Assembly: GCF_016881005.1 (NCBI RefSeq)
Contig: NZ_JACOPV010000016.1
Span: forward strand, 1 to 64,000
DNA length: 64,000 nt
Direction of reading: 5' to 3'
From: Pseudomonas arcuscaelestis
Lineage (GTDB): Bacteria > Pseudomonadota > Gammaproteobacteria > Pseudomonadales > Pseudomonadaceae
The notes beneath the pieces are model-generated. The model was not told where the DNA came from, did not search any database, and saw only the letters and a list, made by a program, of their open reading frames with translations. Both the position numbers and the translations under genes were made by a program. This document shows positions 6,786 through 15,079 of the stretch, one piece after another. How positions within the stretch are numbered: position 1 is the stretch's first letter; each line of letters opens with the position of its first letter.

Positions 6786-9560
6786 TCAGAAGTCGTACGT
6801 CATGCCCAACCACACCTGACGGCCAGGCTGATAGATCTTGTAGGTGCCGCCGTTCCACGACATGGTGTCGCTCTGGTTTTTGTTGTTGAGCACGTTGTTG
6901 ACCTGGGCGTTAAAGCCCAGGCCATGGGCAAAGGCCGGCTTCCATTGCACGTTGGTGTCCCAGCGCCACAGTGAACCGATTCGCGCCGAGCTGTATTTAC
7001 GTACGCGCAGATCACTGTCAGGCAGCGGGTAATAGCCGTCTACGCCGGTGTCGTGCTTGTACACCTGATCGCGGCTGCTTTCCCAGGTCACCCGGTTGAA
7101 CAGGGTGATGCCGTAAGCCTGCCAATCGGCCTGCCAATCCACGTTGAGCTTCCAGGGGGCGTTGAAGTCGCTGGCCGGCAGGTCCTTGGCATTGATCACC
7201 TTGCCTTCGTACCAGACCTGGCTTGGGTCCAGCTTCATGGTCATATCAATGTCGCTGTAGCCCAGCTCCAGAGCGGTATCACTGCGGGTGCGCTGCCAGG
7301 CCAGCGCGGCGCTGAAACGGTGTTCTGCATGCAGGGCACGCCAAGGCTCGAGCATGCTGACGCTGAGGTAGACGTTGTCGCTGTCGGTCTTGCTGTCGTT
7401 GACGAATTCCTTGACGCTGCGCTCGTTGCTGGCGCGACTGTCCGGGTACTTGGGACGACTGCGCACTTCATCGCGGTGCTTGCGATTGACGTACTGCACG
7501 GCCCACAAACTGTTACCCCAGCGCTGATCCAGGCCGAGCATCAGCTCATCGCTGTAAGGCGTCTTCAGGTTGTCCAGGCCTTCATAGTCTGGCGTTGCGT
7601 CCCAGGTGCCGTCGCCGTTGTCAATCAGCGGGAAGCAATCGAAGTAACAGTGTTTGAGGCCACCGTTCTGCGCACCGTACAGGGCGTAGGTGAGCATGGA
7701 ACTGCCGTAATAACGGTTGGCGCCAGCCTTGAGCACCGTAGCACCGTTGCCAAACGCGTCCAGGGACACCGACAACCGCGGCGCCAGATTGTTGCTGCCG
7801 ATGAAGTCGTCGCGATCCATGCGCAGGCCTGGTCGAACGGTCAGGCGTCCCCAATCCATCTCGTCCTCGGCGAACAGGTGGTAGCTGGTGTAGCGGGTGC
7901 TTGCTGAGCCGGCAAAGAAGGCATCGATCTGACGCAGGTTGATGTATTCGCCGTACGCGTCGAAATTGGCCGCGTAATAGGTTTCCTCACGCTCGAACTC
8001 GGCATCCACCTGGTTGACGCCGGCACCGAGGGTGAAGCGATGTCCCAGCCCGGCGGCGAAGATGCGGTCGAAGGCAAACTGGCCGGACAGCTCCACGGTG
8101 TCCTGATAACTATTCAGGCTGCCGGGGCCGCCGTAGTTGTACGTAACGGGATTACGCCAGTCGCTGGAATCGATCAGGGATACTCGATGGTCAGTGTCAC
8201 TGTCGCGAATATCGGTCAAGTGCCGGTAGCTGGCATTGAGCTCCATTTGCCCTAGTGAGGTCATGTGTTCGAGCTTGAGGATACTGGCCAGGCCATCATG
8301 GCTGTTCTGGTAGCCGGAGTTGGCCACCGTGTTCTGGAACATCTGCTCCTCGTAACCGGAGTACAGTACCGTCCAATGCACGGTGGTTTCCGGGGTGGCG
8401 TACCAACTGAATTTGCTCGACAGGTTGTCGGACTGGCGCCGTTGCAGGCGGTTGCTTGGCGGGTGATTGAAGCCAACGAGTGTATCGCCATCGATATCGA
8501 ATCCCGGCCCGCCAAGGTCGCGCATGGGGATCTTCGAGTCCCGGCGCGAAGCGCTGACCACTACGCCGAGGTTCTCTGCCAGTTGGGTTTCGCCCCAGAA
8601 GCCGTAGTCACTTTTCTGGTAGCTGGGCTGGAAGCGCGAGGGGTGCGACATGCTGTTATTGGTGCTGTCGAAATCCAGGCTGTCGTCGGTGAAGGTTTTG
8701 TTCCAGTCGGCATCGGTGTGGCGGTAGTACAACTGGCCCGCCTGGCCACCGCGCCAGCTGCGCGATGTCGCCTCTACCACACCGCCGGTAAAGCCGCTGT
8801 AGCGGGCGGAAATGTTCGAGTCGTGAACTTCCAGGCTATCGATCAGGCGGCTATCCAGGTAGAACCCCTGTTCGCTGGAGGTGCCCGAGGCCATGGTTAC
8901 GCCGTTGCCGGCATCGACCGGATCCAGGTCATTGTTCATACGCATGCCATCGAGGCTGAACAAGCCCTGATAGGGGCGTGAGCCGTGGATAGAGATCGAG
9001 TCGGGCTTGATTTCCCCTTGGCTCAAGCCGTTCTGGCTGCTGTTGGAGAACTGCACCACCGGGTGACTGCGCAGCAGGTCGGTAAGGTTGCTGTTGGCCT
9101 GGGGCCGATGTTCGATTTGCTCCGAGGTCAGCCGGAAGGGGTGAGCAAAGCGGTTTTCCTCCGCCATTTGCGGGCCGGTCACGGCAGTGCTGGGCAGGCG
9201 CACGCTGTCTTGCGACAAACCTTTTTGGGCCTTGATCAGGTAGCCGCCATCGACCGCTTCGTAGGTCAAACCAGTGCCCGCCAGCAGCAACTGCAACCCG
9301 GACATCGGGCTGAAATTGCCCTCCAATGGCTGCGCCTGCAGCTTGTCGACCAGACGCGCATCGAACGCCAGGCGGATGCCTGCGTGCTCGGCAAAACGAG
9401 CAAGGCTTAACCCCAATGGCCCGGCCGGCAGCGAAAAATAGCGTTTTTCAGCGGATTGTTCAGCGCTGCGCCCAGGTTCTTCGGCCTGCACCGCAGGCAC
9501 TACAGCGAGCAACAATGAAGCACACAGCAAAGACGGGAGGTGGGGGTGATGACGGAACAT
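6786..9560 (-). CDS. TonB-dependent receptor with N-terminal signalling domain
   Basis: 924 residues from ATG 9560 (a TTG sits one codon upstream; AGGA lies about 10 bases before). A signal peptide ends near residue 26. An STN domain follows (YFSLPAGPLGLSLARFAEHA, about 40-110), then the plug (about 130-260, with SISIHGSRPYQGLFSLDGM and GFTGGVVEATSR) and a 22-strand barrel ending in the aromatic C-terminus MTYDF. The STN domain is what FecR-type proteins read, so this is a transducer matched to the FecI/FecR pair at 765-2209. Ligand is not evident. The downstream ABC and M16 genes suggest a protein or peptide iron source (FusA/YddB type) rather than a plain siderophore. A typical annotation would read TonB-dependent siderophore receptor. 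Confidence 0.9.
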   Translation of the reverse strand: MFRHHPHLPSLLCASLLLAVVPAVQAEEPGRSAEQSAEKRYFSLPAGPLGLSLARFAEHAGIRLAFDARLVDKLQAQPLEGNFSPMSGLQLLLAGTGLTYEAVDGGYLIKAQKGLSQDSVRLPSTAVTGPQMAEENRFAHPFRLTSEQIEHRPQANSNLTDLLRSHPVVQFSNSSQNGLSQGEIKPDSISIHGSRPYQGLFSLDGMRMNNDLDPVDAGNGVTMASGTSSEQGFYLDSRLIDSLEVHDSNISARYSGFTGGVVEATSRSWRGGQAGQLYYRHTDADWNKTFTDDSLDFDSTNNSMSHPSRFQPSYQKSDYGFWGETQLAENLGVVVSASRRDSKIPMRDLGGPGFDIDGDTLVGFNHPPSNRLQRRQSDNLSSKFSWYATPETTVHWTVLYSGYEEQMFQNTVANSGYQNSHDGLASILKLEHMTSLGQMELNASYRHLTDIRDSDTDHRVSLIDSSDWRNPVTYNYGGPGSLNSYQDTVELSGQFAFDRIFAAGLGHRFTLGAGVNQVDAEFEREETYYAANFDAYGEYINLRQIDAFFAGSASTRYTSYHLFAEDEMDWGRLTVRPGLRMDRDDFIGSNNLAPRLSVSLDAFGNGATVLKAGANRYYGSSMLTYALYGAQNGGLKHCYFDCFPLIDNGDGTWDATPDYEGLDNLKTPYSDELMLGLDQRWGNSLWAVQYVNRKHRDEVRSRPKYPDSRASNERSVKEFVNDSKTDSDNVYLSVSMLEPWRALHAEHRFSAALAWQRTRSDTALELGYSDIDMTMKLDPSQVWYEGKVINAKDLPASDFNAPWKLNVDWQADWQAYGITLFNRVTWESSRDQVYKHDTGVDGYYPLPDSDLRVRKYSSARIGSLWRWDTNVQWKPAFAHGLGFNAQVNNVLNNKNQSDTMSWNGGTYKIYQPGRQVWLGMTYDF

Positions 9561-9597
9561 CAATCGGGGATCCTATGCAGTCTCGATGCAACTCCAC

Positions 9598-9616
9598 CGA
9601 AGTGGAAATCATTATC
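9598..9616 (-). promoter_or_regulatory. possible Fur site upstream of the receptor
   Basis: The minus strand carries a perfect Fur half-site GATAATGAT followed by a degenerate second half (12 of 19 consensus positions). It lies 38-56 bases upstream of the receptor start. No convincing ECF promoter could be fixed by eye. Confidence 0.45.
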
Positions 9617-9667
9617 GATTGCTATGCCGATCCAGATTGAAAAAGGGACAATGCCCTGGGAAAAATT

Positions 9668-11374
9668 TTAGGGCGTCCAGTCCACCCCATGCTCTTCGAG
9701 ATAAGAATCCACGGCAGCCCCAACCGTGGGTTGAAAAATGTCGGTGCCAATATGTTCCAGCACTTCCAGGCGCAGGAGTTTGTCTTTGACCGGGTCTTTC
9801 ATTTCGGCAAAGCGCAGCTCGATGTTTGAAGCGCGCAGTGCCTGCTCCAACTCCACCAGCATATCCGCCGAGGTGACATCCACGCTGGTCACCGGCTCTG
9901 CGGCCACCACCACCCGGCGAACCTCGGTAGGGGATTTGGCGATGGCTTCCAGCACGCATTTTTGAAACAGTTCGGCGTTGGCAAAGAACAGCGGCGCATC
10001 CCAGCGAAACAGCACCAAACCGGGCACCAGGCGGGCCTTGGGGTAACGCGAAATATCGTGAAAGCCGCGAATCCCATCAACCCGGCCGAGCACGGTGTAG
10101 TGCGGGCGCCAGCCATCCCAAAGAAATTCAATGACTGCGATCACCACAGCCAGTCCGATACCCGGAACCGCCCCGAGCACCACGACGCCGACAAAGCAGG
10201 TGATTGAAAGCCAGAACTCCCAGCGCTGAATCCGATAGATCCGCTTCAAGTCCTTGAACTCGAAAAGGCCGATGGCGGCGGCGATCACCACGGCTGCGAG
10301 GGCGCTGTTGGGCAGGTGTTGCAACAGGTTGGGCGCAAACAGCAGCAACAGCGCCACGCCAATGGCGCCGACTACACCGGTTAATTGGGTGCGTGAGCCG
10401 GCCGCCTCGGCAACCGGCGTGCGCGAGGAACTGCTACTGATGGGAAAACCCTGGAACAGCCCGGTTGCCAGGTTAGCGATACCCAGGCCGACCATTTCCT
10501 GGTTCGGATCGACAGGTGTGCGGGTCCTGGCCGCGTATGTACGTGACAGCACACTGGTGTCGGCGAAAGACACCAATGCAACGGCGAAACCGCCGATCAG
10601 TACGGTGCTCAGGTCCGAGGCCTGCAGCCAGGGCACGGAAAAGTTGGGTAAGCCTTGGGGCATGGAACCCAACACCTTCACGCCATGGGTGGTATCGAGC
10701 CCAAGGCTGCCGACCACAAGGGTGGCGGCTACCACTGCAATCAAAATGCCGGGCAGGCGCTGGAAGCGAGCAAGCAGCAGAATCAACGCCAGCGTCGCGG
10801 CGCCTATAACGAAGCCAGCCCAATTGGCCTGACCTGCCAGCAGCGCTTCGTCGAGAGCCAGCATGTCGCGCAGCGGCCCGGTGCTCTGCACGGAGATGCC
10901 GAACAATTTTGGTGTCTGGCTGATCAGCACGGTGAAGGCGATGCCGTTCATGTAGCCGTAGCGAATGGGCTTGGACAACAGCTCAGTGATAAAGCCCAAA
11001 CGCAGAAGACCGGCGCCGATACACACAAGCCCCGACACCAGTGCCATGGCGCTGGCAAGGGCGATGGCGCGCATGGGGTCACCACCGGAAAGCGGCAGTA
11101 CCACGGCCAGGATAATCGCCGCCAATGCCGAGTCAGGTCCTATCACCAGAATGCGGCTTGGTCCGAACAGGGCGTAGGCCAGCAGCGGCACGATACTGGC
11201 GTACAGCCCGTAGATACCCGGTACCCCGGAGGCTTCGGCATAGGCGATACCCACCGGAACCAACATGGTCGTCAGCACCAATCCGGCGAGCAGGTCCTTG
11301 GGCAAGTCCGCGAAGTGATACGACCGTAGTACCTGTAGCCCGGGCAACCAGCGTCGCCAACCGCGTTCTTTCAT
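9668..11374 (-). CDS. SulP-family anion permease with STAS domain
   Basis: 568 residues from ATG 11374, which has AAGGAG six bases upstream; an in-frame extension to 11452 lacks such support. The N-terminal 400 residues hold 10-12 membrane segments including the SulP signature region (PVGIAYAEASGVPGIYGLYASIVP near 50). The C-terminal 120 residues form a STAS domain (RLVPGLVLFRWDAPLFFANAE, then VDVTSADMLVELEQAL). SulP proteins carry sulfate, bicarbonate or dicarboxylates; the substrate cannot be told here. It stands alone; the neighbours are unrelated. Confidence 0.92.
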   Translation of the reverse strand: MKERGWRRWLPGLQVLRSYHFADLPKDLLAGLVLTTMLVPVGIAYAEASGVPGIYGLYASIVPLLAYALFGPSRILVIGPDSALAAIILAVVLPLSGGDPMRAIALASAMALVSGLVCIGAGLLRLGFITELLSKPIRYGYMNGIAFTVLISQTPKLFGISVQSTGPLRDMLALDEALLAGQANWAGFVIGAATLALILLLARFQRLPGILIAVVAATLVVGSLGLDTTHGVKVLGSMPQGLPNFSVPWLQASDLSTVLIGGFAVALVSFADTSVLSRTYAARTRTPVDPNQEMVGLGIANLATGLFQGFPISSSSSRTPVAEAAGSRTQLTGVVGAIGVALLLLFAPNLLQHLPNSALAAVVIAAAIGLFEFKDLKRIYRIQRWEFWLSITCFVGVVVLGAVPGIGLAVVIAVIEFLWDGWRPHYTVLGRVDGIRGFHDISRYPKARLVPGLVLFRWDAPLFFANAELFQKCVLEAIAKSPTEVRRVVVAAEPVTSVDVTSADMLVELEQALRASNIELRFAEMKDPVKDKLLRLEVLEHIGTDIFQPTVGAAVDSYLEEHGVDWTP

Positions 11375-11506
11375 GCACTGCTCCTTGCGTGGGATGGACG
11401 CGTTCAAGGATGGTTTAGCATGTTTTATGCGGCGCCAACCTGCAGAAATCAATAGGTGCCGGTGGACGTAATTACTTGTGCAGATACAGCTAATGGGGGA
11501 CTTGGC

Positions 11507-12046
11507 TCAATCCCCAAACCTATGCAGCCGCAGCGCTCGTTGTGCACATTCGCGCCAACTTGATTTGCGTTTCACCGGTAGCACAATAGGCCCCTCTACT
11601 TTTAGCACCACGGGCACGTCGCGTAAGCGTATCCAAGGCTCGCTTTGCCAGTACAACAAGCTCGCGGTAGCCCCTCCCGGCCAGCGCATCAACCCCAGCC
11701 GCGGCAAATCGGTCTTCTCAGGTTCACGTCCATCACGCAGTACCGCTACCACTTCATGGGTTAGCCAGTGCCGCAGGTGGCGATTTTCCGGGATGTAATG
11801 ATGAGCAAGCAGGGTATAGGCCCCGGATTCGCTAATCATGACCGTCGCTTGGTACTGGCCGTAGCGCAGCAGCTGCACTTTGCGATGTTGGTCGGGGTCG
11901 AGCTTGCGGATGCAGTGTTGGTCGAAAAAATGGCCTGTCATTCGACCCAGCTCAAGGGCGCAGAACCATGCCTGGGATTCGAGCCAGAGGACATGTAGAG
12001 GGCGGTTGTGGCGGTAGAACAGTATCGGTTCATGATGGTCAGTCAC
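11507..12046 (-). CDS. BRO-N domain antirepressor-like protein
   Basis: 179 residues starting at GTG 12046, with GGAGG 8 bases upstream. The N-terminal 110 residues match the BRO-N fold of phage antirepressors (LHVLWLESQAWFCALELGRMTG, then VMISESGAYTLLAHHYIPEN and LRHWLTHEVVAVLRDGRE). The C-terminal 60 residues are uncharacterised. Its start overlaps the stop of a 17-codon leader at 12043-12096, and a C4-type antisense RNA lies just upstream, the arrangement used by phages P1 and P7 for their antirepressor. No integrase, capsid or repressor gene is nearby, so this is a stand-alone domesticated module or phage remnant. What it would antagonise is unknown. Confidence 0.85.
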   Translation of the reverse strand: MTDHHEPILFYRHNRPLHVLWLESQAWFCALELGRMTGHFFDQHCIRKLDPDQHRKVQLLRYGQYQATVMISESGAYTLLAHHYIPENRHLRHWLTHEVVAVLRDGREPEKTDLPRLGLMRWPGGATASLLYWQSEPWIRLRDVPVVLKVEGPIVLPVKRKSSWRECAQRALRLHRFGD

Positions 12047-12096
12047 AGCTGACCTCCGATAGAGCGCTGAAGCAGAGTGCGCACGTCGGTAGGCAT
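12043..12096 (-). CDS. 17-residue leader peptide, icd-like, coupled to the BRO-N gene
   Basis: ATG 12096 opens a 17-codon frame (MPTDVRTLLQRSIGGQL) whose TGA overlaps the GTG of the BRO-N gene (GTGA). The ribosome binding site of the BRO-N gene lies inside this frame, so translating the leader could open that site. The leader's own GGGG Shine-Dalgarno at 12105-12108 falls within the predicted C4 RNA target. In phage P1 the icd frame plays this part between c4 and ant. Sequence homology to icd is not claimed. Confidence 0.6.
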   Translation of the reverse strand: MPTDVRTLLQRSIGGQL

Positions 12097-12098
12097 AT

Positions 12099-12114
12099 AC
12101 AAAACCCCTGCGTG
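12099..12114 (-). promoter_or_regulatory. predicted C4 RNA target overlapping the leader ribosome binding site
   Basis: Minus-strand CACGCAGGGGTTTTGT holds two contiguous blocks, each complementary to part of the RNA at 12140-12214: CACGCAG pairs with CTGCGTG (12159-12165) and GGGTTTTGT pairs with ACAAGACCC (12189-12197, one G-U). Pairing would hide the GGGG ahead of the leader ATG. A small hairpin AGCCTTTAGTAAGGCT (12120-12135) separates RNA and target. Confidence 0.65.
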
Positions 12115-12139
12115 ATTACAGCCTTACTAAAGGCTGGGT

Positions 12140-12214
12140 GTCGGGAGCTAAGAAACCCCACGCAGAAGGCCGGACGTATTTCCCTTACGGGTCTTGTATT
12201 AGTCCACTCCCGAC
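12140..12214 (-). ncRNA. C4-type antisense RNA
   Basis: About 75 bases closed by a perfect 8-bp terminal stem GTCGGGAG/CTCCCGAC. Inside are a GGAC/GTCC stem and a CCC-GTAA-GGG hairpin, plus two exposed blocks, ACAAGACCC and CTGCGTG, that are complementary to the ribosome binding site of the downstream leader. The terminal stem, the two antisense blocks and a downstream antirepressor gene are the hallmarks of the C4 RNA class of phages P1/P7, which was also reported from bacterial chromosomes. The ends are set by the terminal stem; true processing sites are unknown. The remaining gap 12215-12425 shows no clear feature. Confidence 0.72.
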
Positions 12215-12425
12215 ATATCAGAGTGTTTTGCGCGCAGCAGTAGACCACAGGCAAAAAAATGCCGCATCTGTCGGGAGCGGGCTAGCCGCTACGTGAGGCG
12301 TTTCTTAGGCGCCAATCCTTACGGTAAAACGGCGATGACCCCCGGTCAAATGCTCAGCTGTAGGCAATTTCCGAAACTAAAAATTGACCCTCCAGCCTCA
12401 CCAGCGGGCATGCCCCAGGATGGCC

Positions 12426-13340
12426 TTATTCCGTCGGGGGCTGGCTGCTGTCTATCATCAACGCGGCCAGAAAACCGGCCAAGCCCGTCTGGATCTGAAG
12501 GCCTTGGCGGGTAATGCAGTGGAAGGCTGAAATGTAGGACAGTCGGTCCGCAAGAATGGGCCGCAACCGTCCCTGCTCAACCCAGGTTTGCGCATAGTGG
12601 GTGGGCAGATAGCCAATGTAGCTGCCCGAAAACAGCAGGAGGGCGATGGCTTCCATTGAAAAGGCGCTGATCATGTTGCGAAAGTGCAGCTCGTAGGGGC
12701 GGCGATTTTCGGCAACGTAGCCGCGATCCACGTAGTCCGAGGCGCTGATTTCGTCAATGGTCAACGACTCGTCAGGGCGATTGAAAAAGGGATGCTCGGC
12801 ACTGCAGTAAAGGTTCTGTTCCTCATCGAACAGCGGCTTGTAGTCCAGCCCCGACAAGCGATGATGGAAGGCACCTATCGCCAGGTGCAAACGCTCCTCC
12901 AGCACTGCTTGCTCAAGTTCGTCCGGGCGCATTACATGCAACTGCAAGCGCACTCTGGGGTTACTTTTACGAAAGCGCGCAATTGCAAAGGGTAGAGGGC
13001 TGTTAGGCATCGTTGCCAGGCTGTCGACGGTGCCCAGTTGCAAATGCTCCTGGGAGCGCCCGTTGACTGCCACGGTTTTCTGCCGAAACCGTTCGATGTC
13101 GGCAAACAGCTCTTGCGCCGCAGTGTAGGTCGCCATGCCCTCGTCGGTAAGCTGGAAACCTGACTTGCCGCGCTTGCACAGCGAGTAGCCAACGCGAATC
13201 TCCAGGTCGCGGATAACCACACTCAATCGCGGCAGGCTCATGTTCAGACGAACTTGAGCCGCGGTAAAACCGCCGGCTTCGACAATGGTGCAGAAGGTGC
13301 GCAACATCCGCAGATCTACGTCGTTCAGATTTCCGAGCAT
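12426..13340 (-). CDS. LysR-family transcriptional regulator
   Basis: 304 residues with the usual LysR layout: N-terminal winged helix-turn-helix (LRMLRTFCTIVEAGGFTAAQVRLNMSLPRLSVVIRDLE, residues 10-50) and a C-terminal effector-binding domain. It is the last gene of a minus-strand series, 64 bases after the SDR stop, so it may be read through or have its own promoter. By position it is the likely regulator of the upstream permease/ureohydrolase/deacetylase genes; the effector is unknown. Confidence 0.9.
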   Translation of the reverse strand: MLGNLNDVDLRMLRTFCTIVEAGGFTAAQVRLNMSLPRLSVVIRDLEIRVGYSLCKRGKSGFQLTDEGMATYTAAQELFADIERFRQKTVAVNGRSQEHLQLGTVDSLATMPNSPLPFAIARFRKSNPRVRLQLHVMRPDELEQAVLEERLHLAIGAFHHRLSGLDYKPLFDEEQNLYCSAEHPFFNRPDESLTIDEISASDYVDRGYVAENRRPYELHFRNMISAFSMEAIALLLFSGSYIGYLPTHYAQTWVEQGRLRPILADRLSYISAFHCITRQGLQIQTGLAGFLAALMIDSSQPPTE

Positions 13341-13404
13341 GGCTTCCTCTTTTTTCAGGCATTTCTAGCGTGGTGGTATAGCGTCCCTTAAAGCGTTCGA
13401 GCGC

Positions 13405-14130
13405 TCAGCCATTCATCACCCCACCGCCATTCACACCCAACACCTGGCCTGTGGTGAAGCTTGCGTTGTTGGAGGCCAAGAATACAACGCTATTGGCAAT
13501 CTCCTGTGCGCTGCCAAGCCGTTGCAAAGGATAGCGGGCGGCTTCCTCTTTGATATAGGCCGGCCCCAGGCGCTCGACCATCGGGGTGAGCGTTCCACCC
13601 GGGGCCACCGCATTCACGCGCACACCTTGCGGTGCCAACTCCCTCGCCAATGCCTTGGTAAAGGCGATGATTCCACCTTTGGCAGCGGAGTAATGGCAAA
13701 GGTTGGCGCAGCCAAGCTGGCCAAGGTCGGAGGCAATGTTAACGATGGCACCGCTGCCTTGGCGGGTCATCAGGCGCGCTGCTTGCTGGGAGAACAGGAA
13801 GGTCCCGTACAAATGCACGCGCAGCATTTTGTCCCACTGCTCGAACGACATTTGCGTGATCGGCGCTTCATTGAGAATGCCGGCGTTGTTCACCAGCACG
13901 TCCAGACGCTGCACGCCGCTGAAGGCCTGCTGTACCGTCGCCGGGGCTGAAACATCGCCCAGGGCGATTTGCACGCTGACACCCTTTTGCTCCAGTTCCT
14001 GTACCAACGACTCAAGTTCGTGGCTGAACGTCAGGTCGTTCAATATTGCGCTGTCCCCCGGTTCGGCCAGCGCCAGCGCGATAGCACGACCAATACCATT
14101 GGCAGCACCTGTCACAAGATACGATTTCAT
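13405..14130 (-). CDS. short-chain dehydrogenase/reductase
   Basis: 241 residues, classical SDR size. The NAD(P) motif TGAANGIGRA is at residues 7-16, NNAG near 85, the catalytic serine near 135 in NIASDLGQLG and YSAAKGG (Tyr/Lys) near 150; the C-terminus shows the usual PGG...FLASNNASFTTGQVLGVNGG. It likely oxidises or reduces a hydroxyl/keto group on an intermediate of the pathway encoded here. It follows the epimerase gene by 14 bases, which indicates one operon. Substrate unknown. Confidence 0.9.
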   Translation of the reverse strand: MKSYLVTGAANGIGRAIALALAEPGDSAILNDLTFSHELESLVQELEQKGVSVQIALGDVSAPATVQQAFSGVQRLDVLVNNAGILNEAPITQMSFEQWDKMLRVHLYGTFLFSQQAARLMTRQGSGAIVNIASDLGQLGCANLCHYSAAKGGIIAFTKALARELAPQGVRVNAVAPGGTLTPMVERLGPAYIKEEAARYPLQRLGSAQEIANSVVFLASNNASFTTGQVLGVNGGGVMNG

Positions 14131-14144
14131 CGATCAGCTCCATT

Positions 14145-15068
14145 TCAGTAGGGGTGGTTTTCCAACCAGCGTGCGTAAGTAGCCAGGCCGTCACTCAGCA
14201 GAAATTCGGGGCGATATCCCAACTGCTCACAAGCGGCCGTAATGTCGAAGCGTGCGTTCTCATCCAGCACTTCGAGGGTGCCCGGACCAATATGGATGGC
14301 AGCATTGGGATAGAGCTGCCGCACACGGTTGGCTACATCGGCATAACGCTCCTGCTCGCCTGCAGTAACGTTGAAAACCCGTTGCTTGAGTTGCTGCTCA
14401 TCGACAAAGGCTGCCAGCAGGCAGGATGCAGCCACATCGGCGACATGCACGTACTGCAGTCGATAATCGCCGCCGTACGGCTCTGTGAGCGGCTGCCCAT
14501 CGATGGCTGCGCGCAGCAATTCCTTGAGGTAGCACTGCATGAATTGCCCAGGCCCGTAGATCCAGCCGGGGCGAAGCGAAACGACACTGACCTGATAAAG
14601 GTCGGAGTAGACCTGGCCAAGTTTTTCGGTGAACACCTTGGTGCAGCCGTAAGGGGTCGTTGGGTTCAGCGGCGCAGTTTCATCGATAACGCCAAGCGCC
14701 TGGTTGTGTCCGTAGGCGCATTCAGAGCTGAGGTTCACTACGCGGGGAATTTCGCACAGCCTGGCGGCCTCCAGCACATGGGTGGTACCCAGGGCGTTGG
14801 TCAGCACGGTTTGCAGTGGAATGCGCCGAGAATCTACCGGGTGCGAGATAGCGGCGGTATGAATAACCGCGTCAAAACGCTGCAATCTGCAGGTTTCGAT
14901 CAGGCTGGCCAAGTCCAGCAGATCGCCTTGCCGATAGTGGAAGCCGGACGCATCGATGGCGCATAGCAAACTACGGTCGTAGCCTGTGACGCTGTGCCCT
15001 TGCTTGAGCAATTGGTGCACGACTTCTTGCCCAAGAAACCCGTTGGAGCCAGTTACCAGAACATTCAT
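14145..15068 (-). CDS. NAD-dependent epimerase/dehydratase family protein
   Basis: 307 residues of the extended SDR family. The Rossmann motif TGSNGFLGQ is at residues 6-14 and the catalytic YGCTK motif near 145. Members act on nucleotide sugars or reduce aldehydes and ketones; no sugar-nucleotide pathway gene is near, so a catabolic reductase role is also possible. It lies 11 bases after the deacetylase stop. Confidence 0.88.
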   Translation of the reverse strand: MNVLVTGSNGFLGQEVVHQLLKQGHSVTGYDRSLLCAIDASGFHYRQGDLLDLASLIETCRLQRFDAVIHTAAISHPVDSRRIPLQTVLTNALGTTHVLEAARLCEIPRVVNLSSECAYGHNQALGVIDETAPLNPTTPYGCTKVFTEKLGQVYSDLYQVSVVSLRPGWIYGPGQFMQCYLKELLRAAIDGQPLTEPYGGDYRLQYVHVADVAASCLLAAFVDEQQLKQRVFNVTAGEQERYADVANRVRQLYPNAAIHIGPGTLEVLDENARFDITAACEQLGYRPEFLLSDGLATYARWLENHPY

Positions 15069-15079
15069 GGGACAACCTC

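Noticed and set aside
11507..12214. a prophage around the BRO-N gene
   Set aside because: No integrase, terminase, capsid or attachment-site repeats lie nearby; only the C4/BRO-N module is present.
12039..12254. 71-codon frame across the C4 RNA
   Set aside because: It would read through the structured RNA in another frame; the RNA and the 17-codon leader explain the stretch better.
12268..12276. a further GTCGGGAG near the C4 RNA
   Set aside because: It could suggest a second RNA, but no matching arm or antisense blocks accompany it; probably chance or a remnant.
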